NCBI RefSeq assembly: GCF_021412625.1
Contig: NZ_JAKCFI010000001.1
Location: forward strand, 1,116,001 to 1,180,000
Direction of reading: 5' to 3'
Length of the DNA: 64,000 nucleotides
Origin: Myxococcus stipitatus
GTDB lineage: Bacteria > Myxococcota > Myxococcia > Myxococcales > Myxococcaceae
The notes under the pieces were generated by a model. The model saw only the letters and a program-made list of their open reading frames with translations. It was not told the origin of the DNA and searched no databases. Within the stretch, counting starts at the first letter, position 1. Each line of letters starts with the position of its first letter. Shown one piece after another: positions 8,804-17,062 of this stretch. The position numbers and the translations under genes are program-made.

Positions 8804-10349
8804 AGAGCGTCCACTCGCGTTCCCGGATGGCGCCCAGCAGCGCCTGCAGCTCCCTGTCCAGGGCCCGGTCCTCCTCCACCAGTGGGATGCGGCGCTCCAG
8901 GTCGTGGCGCATCGACGCGAGCGCGGGCGACAGATTCAATCCGCCCGCCACGCGCTCGCGCAGGGCCAGCCCCTGCCGCGCCGCGATGAGCATGGCCGCC
9001 ACCACCTGTTCGGACAGCTCCAGCACGCGCAGGCAGTCGCGCGCGGCGATGGTGCCCATGCTCACCTTGTCCTGGTTGTGGCACTCGGTGGAGCGGGAGA
9101 AGACGGAGGCGGGCATGGTCTGCTTGAGCGCCTCGGCCGTCCAGGCGGAGACGCTGATCTGCAGCGCCTTGAGGCCGTGGTTGATGGCCGCGCGCGGGCC
9201 CGTGGACGCGGAGAGGTTGGCGGGCAGGCCGTGGTTGTAGCGGGCGTCGACGAGCAGGGCCAGCTGCCGGTCCAGCAGGTCCGCCACGTTGGCCACCGCG
9301 GTCTTCAGCCCGTCCATGGCGAACGCGATGTGGCCCCCGTAGAAGTGCCCGCCGTGGAGCACCTGCTCGCCGTCCGGGTCGATGAGCGGGTTGTCGTTGG
9401 CGCTGTTCAGCTCGTTCTCGATGAGCGAGCGGAAGAAGGGCAGGGCATCCTCGAGCACGCCCAGCACGTGCGGGGCGCAGCGCAGCGAGTACCGGTCCTG
9501 GAGGCGCTGCTCGTTGCGGCGGGGGCGGTCGGCGGCCAGGTCCCGCCTCAACCGCGCGGCCACCCGCTGCTGGCCCACGTGGGGCTTGAGCGCGAACAGG
9601 GCCTCGTCGAAGTGGTGCGCGTTGCCGTCGCTGGCCACGACGTTGAAGGCCGTCAGCCGCGTGCCCAGCCGGCACAGGTAGTCCGCGCGCGCCCAGGCCA
9701 GGCACGCCAGGGCGGTCATCACCGCCGTGCCGTTCATGATGGCCAGCCCCTCCTTGGGGCGCAGCCGCAGCGGGGCGAGGCCGTGGCGGGCGAGCACCTC
9801 CGCCGCGCTCCGTCGTTCGCCGCGATGCCAGACCTCGCGCTCGCCGCAGAGCACCGCCGCCACGTACGACAGCGGGGTGAGGTCGCCGCTGGCGCCCACC
9901 GAGCCCTCGGCGGGGATGAGCGGGAGGATGTCGTGCCGCAGCAGCCGCTCCAGCTGGGTGAGCAGGTCCAGCCCCACGCCGGACACCCCCTGGGCGAGCG
10001 AGGCCAGCCGCGTTGCCAGCACCGCGCGCGTCTCCTCGGGCGTGAGGAACCGCCCCGCGCCGATGCCGTGGTACGCGTAGAGGTGGTGCGGCAGCTCCGG
10101 GATGAGCTCCGGCGGCACGGCCACCGTCACGGAGTCCCCGTAGCCCGTCGTCACGCCGTAGATGTGGCCCTCCTCGGCGAGCAGCCGGTCCAGGAAGGCC
10201 GCGCCCCGGGAGATTCGCTGGCGGAAGTCGGGGGACGTGCCCAGCTCGGCGACGCGCTCCTGGCGCGACAACGCGACGACGTCCTCGAGGCTCAGCCGGC
10301 TTCCATCGAAGCGGACCGGGCGCTCACTGTTGAGTCCTGGCGGAGACAT
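8793..10349 (-). CDS. MIO-type aromatic amino acid ammonia-lyase (HAL/TAL family)
   Basis: This 518-residue enzyme has the Ala-Ser-Gly triad at 153-155 (VGASGDL), which cyclises to the MIO prosthetic group, the catalytic-loop Tyr64 (YGVTTGYG) and a conserved NSANDNPL block. It would remove ammonia from His, Tyr or Phe to give an acrylate. The substrate-selecting loop reads AYHGIG around residues 92-97. As I recall the families, histidine lyases have Ser-His here and typical tyrosine lyases His-Leu, so the substrate is open. In flexirubin clusters a tyrosine ammonia-lyase supplies 4-coumarate as starter, and the neighbouring ligase fits that role here. The start overlaps the acyltransferase gene by 26 bp. 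Confidence 0.85.
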   Translation of the reverse strand: MSPPGLNSERPVRFDGSRLSLEDVVALSRQERVAELGTSPDFRQRISRGAAFLDRLLAEEGHIYGVTTGYGDSVTVAVPPELIPELPHHLYAYHGIGAGRFLTPEETRAVLATRLASLAQGVSGVGLDLLTQLERLLRHDILPLIPAEGSVGASGDLTPLSYVAAVLCGEREVWHRGERRSAAEVLARHGLAPLRLRPKEGLAIMNGTAVMTALACLAWARADYLCRLGTRLTAFNVVASDGNAHHFDEALFALKPHVGQQRVAARLRRDLAADRPRRNEQRLQDRYSLRCAPHVLGVLEDALPFFRSLIENELNSANDNPLIDPDGEQVLHGGHFYGGHIAFAMDGLKTAVANVADLLDRQLALLVDARYNHGLPANLSASTGPRAAINHGLKALQISVSAWTAEALKQTMPASVFSRSTECHNQDKVSMGTIAARDCLRVLELSEQVVAAMLIAARQGLALRERVAGGLNLSPALASMRHDLERRIPLVEEDRALDRELQALLGAIREREWTLYEA

Positions 10350-11268
10350 TCGCCTGATTCCAGAAAGGGAAGAAGTTGAACCAGTCGAGCGGCGAGCGCT
10401 TCAAGAGCGCGGTGAGCCGCTCGGCGTAGTGACGGGCGTATCCCGTCAGGGCCTCGACGCGCTTGCTCCGGGGGAGCTCGACGCGCTCGGCGAGACACTC
10501 GAAATGGATGGTGTAGCCGGAGCCCTCGTGGATGCACCCCAGCAGGAACAGCGGACACTTGAAGAGCGAGGCGAGCACGTACGGGCCCACCGGGAAGGGC
10601 GCGGCGTGGCCCAGGAAGTCCACGCTCACCGTCTGGCTGGCGTGCACCGGCACCCGGTCCCCGGCGATGACCACGAACTCGCCCGCCGCCACGCGCTCCT
10701 GGAGCATCACCGCCGTGCCGGGCCCCATGTCGGTCACCTCCAGCAGCTGGAAGTCGCTGTCCGGGTTGAGGCGCTTGAGCAGCCGGTTGAACTGTTCGGC
10801 GTGGCGCGTGTGCACCAGGATGTGGAGCTTCACCTCGCCGCGCTTCTCCGCCATGGCGCGGCACAGCTCCAGGCACCCCATGTGCGCGGTGACGATGATG
10901 CCGCCCTGGCCGCGCTTGACCGCCTCGTAGAACTGCTCGCGGCCCTCGGTGCGCACGTTCTCGAAGCGGTAGCGCCCGCTGACCGCCAGCAGCTTGTCCA
11001 GCATCGTCTCCGCGAAGGCGGCCACGTGCCGCAGGCTGTCGCGCGGCCCGGGCGCGTGCCCCAGGGCCCCCGTGGAGGACTCCAGGCGCGACAGGTACTG
11101 GAGCGACGCTTCGCGCACCACCGGCCGGGCCAGCCAGTGCACCAGGACCACGGGGAACAGGCAGACGCGGAACGGCCAGCGGCCCAGGAGCCGGTGAATC
11201 CAGTACAGGAGCCAGATACCGAGCACGAAGGTGCTCTCGCCCACCTCCGCCCAGTGCCGCGCCCTCAT
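10324..11268 (-). CDS. LpxL/HtrB-like lipid acyltransferase
   Basis: This 314-residue enzyme has an N-terminal hydrophobic anchor and the acyltransferase motif HX4E at His129-Glu134 (AHMGCLE), as in Kdo-dependent lauroyl transferases. In E. coli-type ape operons ApeJ joins a glycosyltransferase and an acyltransferase; here the two activities are in separate overlapping genes. The likely role is to attach the polyene chain to a glycosylated lipid carrier. The ATG overlaps the glycosyltransferase stop by four bases. Confidence 0.82.
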   Translation of the reverse strand: MRARHWAEVGESTFVLGIWLLYWIHRLLGRWPFRVCLFPVVLVHWLARPVVREASLQYLSRLESSTGALGHAPGPRDSLRHVAAFAETMLDKLLAVSGRYRFENVRTEGREQFYEAVKRGQGGIIVTAHMGCLELCRAMAEKRGEVKLHILVHTRHAEQFNRLLKRLNPDSDFQLLEVTDMGPGTAVMLQERVAAGEFVVIAGDRVPVHASQTVSVDFLGHAAPFPVGPYVLASLFKCPLFLLGCIHEGSGYTIHFECLAERVELPRSKRVEALTGYARHYAERLTALLKRSPLDWFNFFPFWNQANVSARTQQ

Positions 11269-12002
11269 CGCCGCACCTTGTTCCACAAGAGCAGCGGCAG
11301 CCTCGCGAGCATCCCGAAGAACAGCCGCGCGTGCATGCCGGAGATGCGCACGTTGTCCCAGAGCACGTCGAAGTGGGAGATGCCGTCGGTGGGGTAGCGC
11401 ACGCGCGTGGGCTGGTTGTGGATGACCATGCCGCGCCAGAACAGGCGCACCAGCACCTCCACGTCGAAGTCCATCCGCTTGCCGATCCGCACCGCGTCGA
11501 TGAGCGCGACGGTGGGGGCCAGCGGGTAGACGCGGAAGCCGCACATCGAGTCGCGGATGGCGAACGACAGCGTGTTGATCCACACCCAGACGTGGGTGGC
11601 GTAGCGGCCGTAGAGCCGGCCCTTGGGGACGGACGCGTCGTAGACGGGGGTGCCGCAGATGAGCGTATCCGGGGCGCCGGACGCCAGCGCCAGGAAGCGG
11701 GGGATGTCGCCCGTGTCGTGCTGGCCGTCGGCGTCGATCTGGAGCGCGTGGCTGTAACCCGCGGCCTTCGCGGCGCGCAGCCCCGCCATCATCGCGCCGC
11801 CCTTGCCTTCGTTCCGGGGCAGCCGCACCAGGCGGATACCGTCCGTGTCGGCGGCGGCCAGGGAGTCCAGCACGCGCGCGCAGCCCGGCTCGCTGCCGTC
11901 GTCCACCAGCACGCACGGCAGCCCGTGGGCGCGCACCGCCGCCACCACCGCGCCCACGGCCTCGCCGTGGTTGTAGACCGGGATGACCGCGCAGGCCTTC
12001 AT
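11265..12002 (-). CDS. apeJ: Family 2 glycosyltransferase (ApeJ N-domain-like)
   Basis: This 245-residue cytoplasmic or membrane-associated GT-A enzyme has CAVIPVYNHG at the N-terminus, VLVDDGS at about 31-37 and the metal-binding DADGQHD at about 93-99. It resembles dolichyl-phosphate-mannose-synthase-type enzymes and lacks C-terminal membrane helices. It probably builds the sugar part of the lipid that receives the polyene. It overlaps its neighbours by four bases on both sides. Confidence 0.8.
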   Translation of the reverse strand: MKACAVIPVYNHGEAVGAVVAAVRAHGLPCVLVDDGSEPGCARVLDSLAAADTDGIRLVRLPRNEGKGGAMMAGLRAAKAAGYSHALQIDADGQHDTGDIPRFLALASGAPDTLICGTPVYDASVPKGRLYGRYATHVWVWINTLSFAIRDSMCGFRVYPLAPTVALIDAVRIGKRMDFDVEVLVRLFWRGMVIHNQPTRVRYPTDGISHFDVLWDNVRISGMHARLFFGMLARLPLLLWNKVRR

Positions 12003-13696
12003 CGGGGAACCCCGCAGAACAGGATGCGACCGCTGGCGTGGGTGCCCGCGGTGGAGGTGAGCTTGAAGTGGAGGCTGCCCTTGGCCTCGGCCCAGGTGAG
12101 CTCCATCGTCAGGTGCGTGCCCGGCGTGATGAGCTGCTGGAACTTCACCGCCTCCATGCGCAGGAAGTCGGGCGGCAGCGGGAAGTATTCGCGCCCCAGC
12201 TGGATGGCCCACTCCAGCTGCGCCACGCCCGGGAGGATGGGCATGCTGGGGAAGTGTCCCCGGAAGTAGGGCGAGTCCGCCTTCGCCTCCAGCTCCAGCA
12301 CGACGCGCTCCGCGGAGCGCTCCCGCTCGCGCAGGGGCGGCCGGCGGGCGTCGAAGAGGGCGGTCAGGGCCGCCTCGGGAGTCTTCCCCTGGCTGTTGAC
12401 GGGCATCGCCTCCAGATACCGGAACCGGCGCGGCAGGGCACCTGGCTCGAACCGCCGGGCCAGCTGTTCGCGCAGTGCCTGGTTCAGGGCGCGCTTGCCC
12501 CCTTCCGCATGCACCCGCCAGCCGCTCTCGGACGGGAGCGCCACCACCGCGAGTATCAGCCGGTGTCCCTCCGTCAGTGGCACCACCCGCGCCTCGCGCA
12601 CGAGCCCGCTCTCGACGAGCGCCCGCTCCATGGCCGTGAGCGACACCCGCTTCTCCTCCAGCTTGAGGAGCCGGTCGCCGCGACCCAGCAGCTCGAAGCC
12701 GTCCGCCACCAGCCGGACCCGGTCCGCGGTCTGGAAGGTCGCCTCGCCGGGCGGGTGGAGGTGGGGGGAGCGGACCGTCAGCGTGTCGTCCTCTCCGACG
12801 CTGGCAAGGACGCCGGGCATCACCGTCCAGGGGCTCGCGTCGTCGTCCGTGCGCTGCCGCCAGGCGATGCCGCCCGTCTCCGAGCTGCCATAGACCTCCA
12901 CGGGCGCCTGTCCGAGCAGCGCGCGGCAGGCGTGCAGCGCGTCGGTGGGGAGCGGGCCCCCGGAGGAGAACACGGCGCGCAGGTGGCGCGCGGCGCGCGC
13001 CCAGTCCAGCGTCGCCGGCAGGCGCTTGAGGTGGGCGGGACTGGCGACGAGCGCGGCCGGTCCCTCCTCCAGCGCGGCGACGATGTCCTCCGGATAGGGC
13101 AGGCTCCTGGCCAGGAAGGGCCGCCCGGCGGTGAGCGGCCAGAGCACCCGGAACAGCAGCCCGTAGATGTGCTGGTGGGACACGGTGGCCAGCACCCGCG
13201 CGCCGTCGCCCAGCCGCGCCTCGAACAGGTGGTGGAGCGTGGACACCTCGCGCGTGAGCTGTCCCAGCCGCTTGGGGATGGCCGTGGGCTCCCCGCTGGA
13301 GCCGGACGTGTAGACGACCAGCGCCTCCGCGTCCGGGGACAGCGGGCTCCAGCGCGCCTGGGCGCCGTCCACGGGCGCGAGGGCCCCGGGCAGCTGACCC
13401 GCGAAACCATCCACCTCCGAGCGCAGCCGCTCCAGCGTCGCCGGCTGTGCGTCCGACGGCAGATAGACGCACCGCCCCGCGTGCCAGGCGCCCAGCAGCG
13501 CGGCGGCGAAGTCGAACGTGTCGTCGAGGAAGAGCGCCCAGCGCGTCCCCGGCTGACGCGCGAAGGACTCGCGCCAGCCCGCGGCCCGGGTCGCGAAGGT
13601 GGCGAAGTCCAGGCGCTCGCCATCGCGCGACGCCACCACGGCCTCCCCCGGACGTCCCTGGCTGAGGAGGTGTTCGATGTCGAGGCGCTCAGCCAT
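11999..13696 (-). CDS. apeH: Aryl-acid AMP-ligase fused to hot-dog dehydratase (ApeH-ApeI type)
   Basis: This 565-residue protein has two domains. Residues 1 to about 450 form an ANL adenylating enzyme with YTSGSSGEP (A3), YGSSETGG (A5), GRGDRLLK (A8) and NSQGKTPE (A10, with the catalytic Lys). Residues from about 455 form a FabA/FabZ-like hot-dog dehydratase with FRGHFPSMPILPGV. The ligase should activate the aryl starter and load it onto an ACP; the fused domain should dehydrate chain intermediates. In E. coli-type clusters these are, as I recall, separate ApeH and ApeI proteins. The reading frame is continuous, so the fusion is real. Confidence 0.88.
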   Translation of the reverse strand: MAERLDIEHLLSQGRPGEAVVASRDGERLDFATFATRAAGWRESFARQPGTRWALFLDDTFDFAAALLGAWHAGRCVYLPSDAQPATLERLRSEVDGFAGQLPGALAPVDGAQARWSPLSPDAEALVVYTSGSSGEPTAIPKRLGQLTREVSTLHHLFEARLGDGARVLATVSHQHIYGLLFRVLWPLTAGRPFLARSLPYPEDIVAALEEGPAALVASPAHLKRLPATLDWARAARHLRAVFSSGGPLPTDALHACRALLGQAPVEVYGSSETGGIAWRQRTDDDASPWTVMPGVLASVGEDDTLTVRSPHLHPPGEATFQTADRVRLVADGFELLGRGDRLLKLEEKRVSLTAMERALVESGLVREARVVPLTEGHRLILAVVALPSESGWRVHAEGGKRALNQALREQLARRFEPGALPRRFRYLEAMPVNSQGKTPEAALTALFDARRPPLRERERSAERVVLELEAKADSPYFRGHFPSMPILPGVAQLEWAIQLGREYFPLPPDFLRMEAVKFQQLITPGTHLTMELTWAEAKGSLHFKLTSTAGTHASGRILFCGVPR

Positions 13697-14240
13697 GCGC
13701 GTGGCGGGCGCGCACGCGACGGCGCACCAGCCACTCCCCGGCGAAGAGCAGGCCCATCAGCCCGTAGGCGACGAGCCCGTTGTAGAGGGCCCACGTGGCG
13801 TCGCTGGCCCACAGCGCGGTGCCCAGCGCGAGGCCGCCATTGAGCACGAAGAACCCGCACCACACCTGCGTCACCCGGCGCGTGTAGGCCACGCCCGACG
13901 GCGGCAGCTCCGGCTCCCGCAGCCGCGCCAGCCGCTCGATGAGGCTGGGCGGAAAGGCGAGGCTGGTGGCGAAGACGGTGAGCAGCACCGCGTTCACCAA
14001 CACGGGGTAGAGCTTCAGCGGCAGGGCGTGGTTGCCCAGCATGCTCGAGGCCGCGAGCAGCAGGGCGCCCGCCGCGGTGGCGAGCCACACCTTCTCCTTC
14101 GTGGCCACCGCGCGCACCACGGCCATCGCGGCCAGGGGCAGGGCCATCCAGCGGGGCTCGAACCGCCCCAGACCGGAGTAGACCAGCAGCGGGTAGGCCA
14201 GACTCAGCAGGCCCAGCAGCGCCGGACGCAGGTGCTTCAC
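13689..14240 (-). CDS. apeG: Polytopic membrane protein (ApeG-type, COG4648-like)
   Basis: This 183-residue protein has about five hydrophobic segments (roughly residues 5-22, 30-48, 50-68, 75-98 and 125-170) and no catalytic motif that I recognise. Proteins of this size and topology sit between the carrier proteins and the ligase in ape clusters. Its role is unknown; anchoring the biosynthetic complex to the membrane is possible. It overlaps the ACP gene by four bases and the ligase gene by eight. Confidence 0.65.
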   Translation of the reverse strand: MKHLRPALLGLLSLAYPLLVYSGLGRFEPRWMALPLAAMAVVRAVATKEKVWLATAAGALLLAASSMLGNHALPLKLYPVLVNAVLLTVFATSLAFPPSLIERLARLREPELPPSGVAYTRRVTQVWCGFFVLNGGLALGTALWASDATWALYNGLVAYGLMGLLFAGEWLVRRRVRARHAHG

Positions 14241-14494
14241 GCCGCCACGGACTCGTCGAGCAGGCCGTGCAGCGCGTCCACCACGTCCTGGATGGTGCGC
14301 ACCGACTTGAAGACCTCCGGCGGCAGGCGCTTGCCCGTGACGGGCTTGAGCTTCACCAGCAGGTCGACGGCGTCGATGCTGTCGATGTCCAGGTCGTCGC
14401 GCAGCCGGGCCTCGGGGGTGATGCGCCCCGGCTCGATGTCGAACGTCTCCTGCAACAGCTGGCTCAGGTTCTCGAAGAGCTGATTCTTGGTCAT
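14237..14494 (-). CDS. apeF: Acyl carrier protein (ApeF-type)
   Basis: This 85-residue carrier protein has the phosphopantetheine attachment motif DIDSID with Ser39. It is one of two adjacent ACPs, as in characterised ape systems. It is separated from the other ACP gene by 33 bp and overlaps the membrane protein gene by four bases. Which ACP holds the starter and which the growing chain cannot be told from sequence. Confidence 0.88.
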   Translation of the reverse strand: MTKNQLFENLSQLLQETFDIEPGRITPEARLRDDLDIDSIDAVDLLVKLKPVTGKRLPPEVFKSVRTIQDVVDALHGLLDESVAA

Positions 14495-14527
14495 GGTCGT
14501 TCCCCCCTCCCGGGTGGGTGGTCGTGC

Positions 14528-14788
14528 TCAGGCCTTGCGGTGGGCGCTCACGAAGTCCGCGAGCGCGCGCACGCTGGCGAAGTGGCGGCGGTTCTCCTGG
14601 GAGTCGCTCTTCATCGCGACCCCGTAGGTCTTCTGGAGCGCCAGGCCCAGCTCCAGCGCGTCGATGGAATCCAGTCCCAGTCCCTCCACGAACAGCGGAG
14701 CGGCCGGGTCGATGTCGTCCGGCGTGATGTCCTCGAGGTTCAATGTCTCGATGACCAGCTTCTTGATTTCCTGCTCAAGCGCCTGCAT
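14528..14788 (-). CDS. apeE: Acyl carrier protein (ApeE-type)
   Basis: This 86-residue carrier protein has the motif GLDSIDALEL with Ser41 as the phosphopantetheine site. ApeE is the main chain-bearing ACP in the Xenorhabdus system; assignment here follows gene order. Its start lies 14 bp inside the acyltransferase gene, so expression is coupled to it. Confidence 0.88.
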   Translation of the reverse strand: MQALEQEIKKLVIETLNLEDITPDDIDPAAPLFVEGLGLDSIDALELGLALQKTYGVAMKSDSQENRRHFASVRALADFVSAHRKA

Positions 14789-15554
14789 GGCCTTGGGTCT
14801 CCTGGGAGAAATAATCGTGCAGTCGCGCCGTGAGGTTTCGGGCCGCCAGGGCTTCGCCGCCGGCGCCTTCCACCAGCGCCGTCACGTCGAGGTCGTCGCG
14901 AACGACGATGGTGAAGTTCATGCGCGAGGGAGGCACGCGCCACCAGGGCGTCCCCTTGGTGAGCCCCAGCGGCTCGCAGCGGATGGTGACGGGGGTGATG
15001 TTGCAGGGTCCCCGCACGGCGATGTTGGCGGCCCCGCGCTGCAGCTTCATGGGGCCGTGGACCGGGGTGCGCGTGCCCTCCGGGAAGATGATGAGGTTGT
15101 TGCCCGCCTTCACGGACGCGATGCAGTCCTGGACGAGCCCCGGGCCTGAGTCGTTGCACAGGTAGCCGGTCGCCTCGATGGGGCCGCGCGTGAAGGGGTT
15201 GGTGGCCAGGCTGGCCTTCACCACGCAGTCCGCGTTGGGCACCAGGGAGATGAGGAACACCACGTCGATGAGCGTGGGGTGGTTGGCGAGGATGAGCAGG
15301 CCAGGGCGGGAGAGCTTCTCCACCCCCTCGATGCGGTAGCGCAGCACGCCCAGCACCCGCATCCATTCGATGAAGAAGCGGAACGAGTGGTGCACCGCCA
15401 GGCGCGCCAGGCGCGTGCGGCGCGCGCGCTCCCGCACGAACAGGGACAGCAGCGGGAAGAAGAGCAGCCGCAGCCCAAGGCCCCCCAGGCCGAAGGTGGC
15501 GAAGGAGATGCCGGTGGCCACCACCCGCCACGCGCGATCCAAGGGCTCAAACAT
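14775..15554 (-). CDS. apeD: 1-acylglycerol-3-phosphate-type acyltransferase (ApeD-type)
   Basis: This 259-residue PlsC-family enzyme has an N-terminal hydrophobic stretch (about 10-40), the HX4D motif at His92-Asp97 (NHPTLID) and FPEGTRT in the middle of the protein. It should transfer an acyl or polyene chain to a lipid at the inner membrane face. The ATG at 15554 lies inside the apeC-like gene by 8 bp. It is one of two acyltransferases in the operon, the other being LpxL-like. Confidence 0.82.
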   Translation of the reverse strand: MFEPLDRAWRVVATGISFATFGLGGLGLRLLFFPLLSLFVRERARRTRLARLAVHHSFRFFIEWMRVLGVLRYRIEGVEKLSRPGLLILANHPTLIDVVFLISLVPNADCVVKASLATNPFTRGPIEATGYLCNDSGPGLVQDCIASVKAGNNLIIFPEGTRTPVHGPMKLQRGAANIAVRGPCNITPVTIRCEPLGLTKGTPWWRVPPSRMNFTIVVRDDLDVTALVEGAGGEALAARNLTARLHDYFSQETQGHAGA

Positions 15555-16308
15555 CGCGTCGCCACCGCCAGACTCGGGGGCCGACGGAGTGGTCGAAGCG
15601 CGCCGCGTCGCCCACGAGGAAGCGCAGCACCGCGAGGTCGTCCTCCAGCGGCGCTCCCGCCTCCGCGTCCCCTTCCGCCCCGTGGCAGGTGAGGGTGATG
15701 CCGGGCGCGTCCCCCGCGTCCCGCACGCGGCAGGCCCACGCGTGGGGCACCATGGGGTGCTCGGTGAAGGGCTCGAAGGGCGGGGGCAGGGGCTCGTCGT
15801 AGACGACCACCTGGACCTCCGGCGCGCCGTCCGCGAGCAGGCCACAGGCCTCCACGAAGGCCGCCTCCACCGTCTCCGCGCCCGCCGCCACCGCGCTGTA
15901 CGCCGTGGTGTCCCCCCGGGCGATGGAGAACAGCGCCCCCATCGCGTTGTGCACCGACACGCTGAACGACGTGGGCGACAGCGGCTCGCCGCGCGCGAGT
16001 GTCTCCAGGAGTTCCACGGATCGACCGATTTCTCCGTAGCGGGACGCGAACACCCCCGGACAGGGGGGCAGGTCCCGCTGGCAGGTATACGCGGCCTGCA
16101 GGGCGATCCGGCCGAGTCGGTCCACGCGCCGGCGCATCATCGCCGGCAGCTCCGTCAGGGGCGGGGTGCCCTCGGACGGCAGCGGATGGGGTTGGGTCAG
16201 CCAGGACGTCCAGGCGTCATGCCCGACGAGTCCAGGTGCCCACGCGGCCCAGTGGTGGACGGAAAAGACCATTGGATGGTGGGAGGAAGGGGACGCTGCC
16301 GGTCGCAT
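15547..16308 (-). CDS. apeC: Ketosynthase-like chain-length factor (ApeC-type)
   Basis: This 253-residue protein resembles the N-terminal half of a ketosynthase (PF13723-type). The nucleophile region reads SVSVHNAMGALFSI and has no active-site Cys, as expected for a chain-length factor. In ape systems ApeC pairs with ApeO. It is the first gene of the operon visible here. The start is uncertain: the ATG at 16308 has little room for a Shine-Dalgarno site, and an internal ATG at 16272 (12 codons later) would fit a possible -10 box at 16322-16327. Confidence 0.78.
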   Translation of the reverse strand: MRPAASPSSHHPMVFSVHHWAAWAPGLVGHDAWTSWLTQPHPLPSEGTPPLTELPAMMRRRVDRLGRIALQAAYTCQRDLPPCPGVFASRYGEIGRSVELLETLARGEPLSPTSFSVSVHNAMGALFSIARGDTTAYSAVAAGAETVEAAFVEACGLLADGAPEVQVVVYDEPLPPPFEPFTEHPMVPHAWACRVRDAGDAPGITLTCHGAEGDAEAGAPLEDDLAVLRFLVGDAARFDHSVGPRVWRWRRDV

Positions 16309-16643
16309 CCTCTACCAAAGCATCATAAACGAGACAATTGCCTACCCGGCGAGGCCCCGAGAGGGCCGATGTAGAACGGCGACGCCCATTATTCCTTGAC
16401 GTGCGGGGATTGACCCACCGGCCGGTGGAGCTGCCCCCATCCCGCCCGCATGGAGGGCGAGCGGGCATCCTGGCGGGGCGGTCGTGGAGCGCGGGGCGCG
16501 CTACCCGTCAGAGGGCCTGGACCGGCGTCCGTGGGAATCGGCCCGGCGACCGCCGGTCGATGGGGGGCTCCTCGCTTGTGTCGCCCCCGGTGACCTCCCA
16601 CCTCTAGGGCGTAGTGCTTCCGAAACCACCCAGGAGGTTCGTG
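16309..16643. other. Intergenic region between the pigment operon and the copper-protein gene
   Basis: This 335-bp stretch separates divergent genes, so it should hold promoters for both. On the minus strand TATGAT at 16322-16327 is a plausible -10 element, but no good -35 is visible. On the plus strand I see no convincing promoter and no clear CueR or CsoR operator. Short open frames here lack coding bias for a known family. No RNA gene was recognised. Confidence 0.4.
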
Positions 16644-17042
16644 ATGGCGCAGATGGAATCGCAGCGGTTCTCGCTCCAGCCCTTCGTCCCGGCGATGGGG
16701 GATCAGCTCACCGAGGAGATGCGGGCCTGCATCTCCCAATGCATGTCCTGTTCGGCCATCTGCACCCAGGCGATGACGTACTGCCTGCGCAAGGGGGGCC
16801 GGTTCGCGGGCATGGAGCTCATCCGCATGCTGGAGGACTGCTCACGCATGTGCGCGACGAGCGCGGGCTTCCTGCTGCGCGGCTCGCCCCTGCACGTGCG
16901 CACCTGCGGCGTCTGCGCGGAGGTCTGCGAGCGGTGCGCCGTCGAGTGCGAGCGCATGGGGGATGACCCGGCGATGAAGGCCTGCGCCGACGCGTGTCGG
17001 CGCTGCGCCGAGTCCTGCCGGAGGATGAGCGCGAGCGCCTGA
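16644..17042 (+). CDS. Four-helix-bundle Cys-rich copper-binding protein (Csp/DUF326-like)
   Basis: This 132-residue protein has 16 Cys residues spaced at helix-turn distances (CxxxC, CxxC and similar), separated by short polar helices. That is the layout of the Csp/DUF326 copper-storage proteins, whose bundle core binds many Cu(I) ions. No signal peptide is present, so it should be cytosolic (Csp3-like). AGGAGG at 16632-16637, six bases before the ATG at 16644, fixes the start; an upstream in-frame ATG lacks such a site. No copper regulator or pump is adjacent. Confidence 0.8.
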   Translation: MAQMESQRFSLQPFVPAMGDQLTEEMRACISQCMSCSAICTQAMTYCLRKGGRFAGMELIRMLEDCSRMCATSAGFLLRGSPLHVRTCGVCAEVCERCAVECERMGDDPAMKACADACRRCAESCRRMSASA

Positions 17043-17062
17043 GTCGCGCCCCCGCGCGCCCG

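Noticed and set aside
16338-16607. An 89-residue plus-strand frame in the intergenic region
   Set aside because: Composition is Arg/Pro-rich as expected from random GC-rich frames, and no start signal is present.
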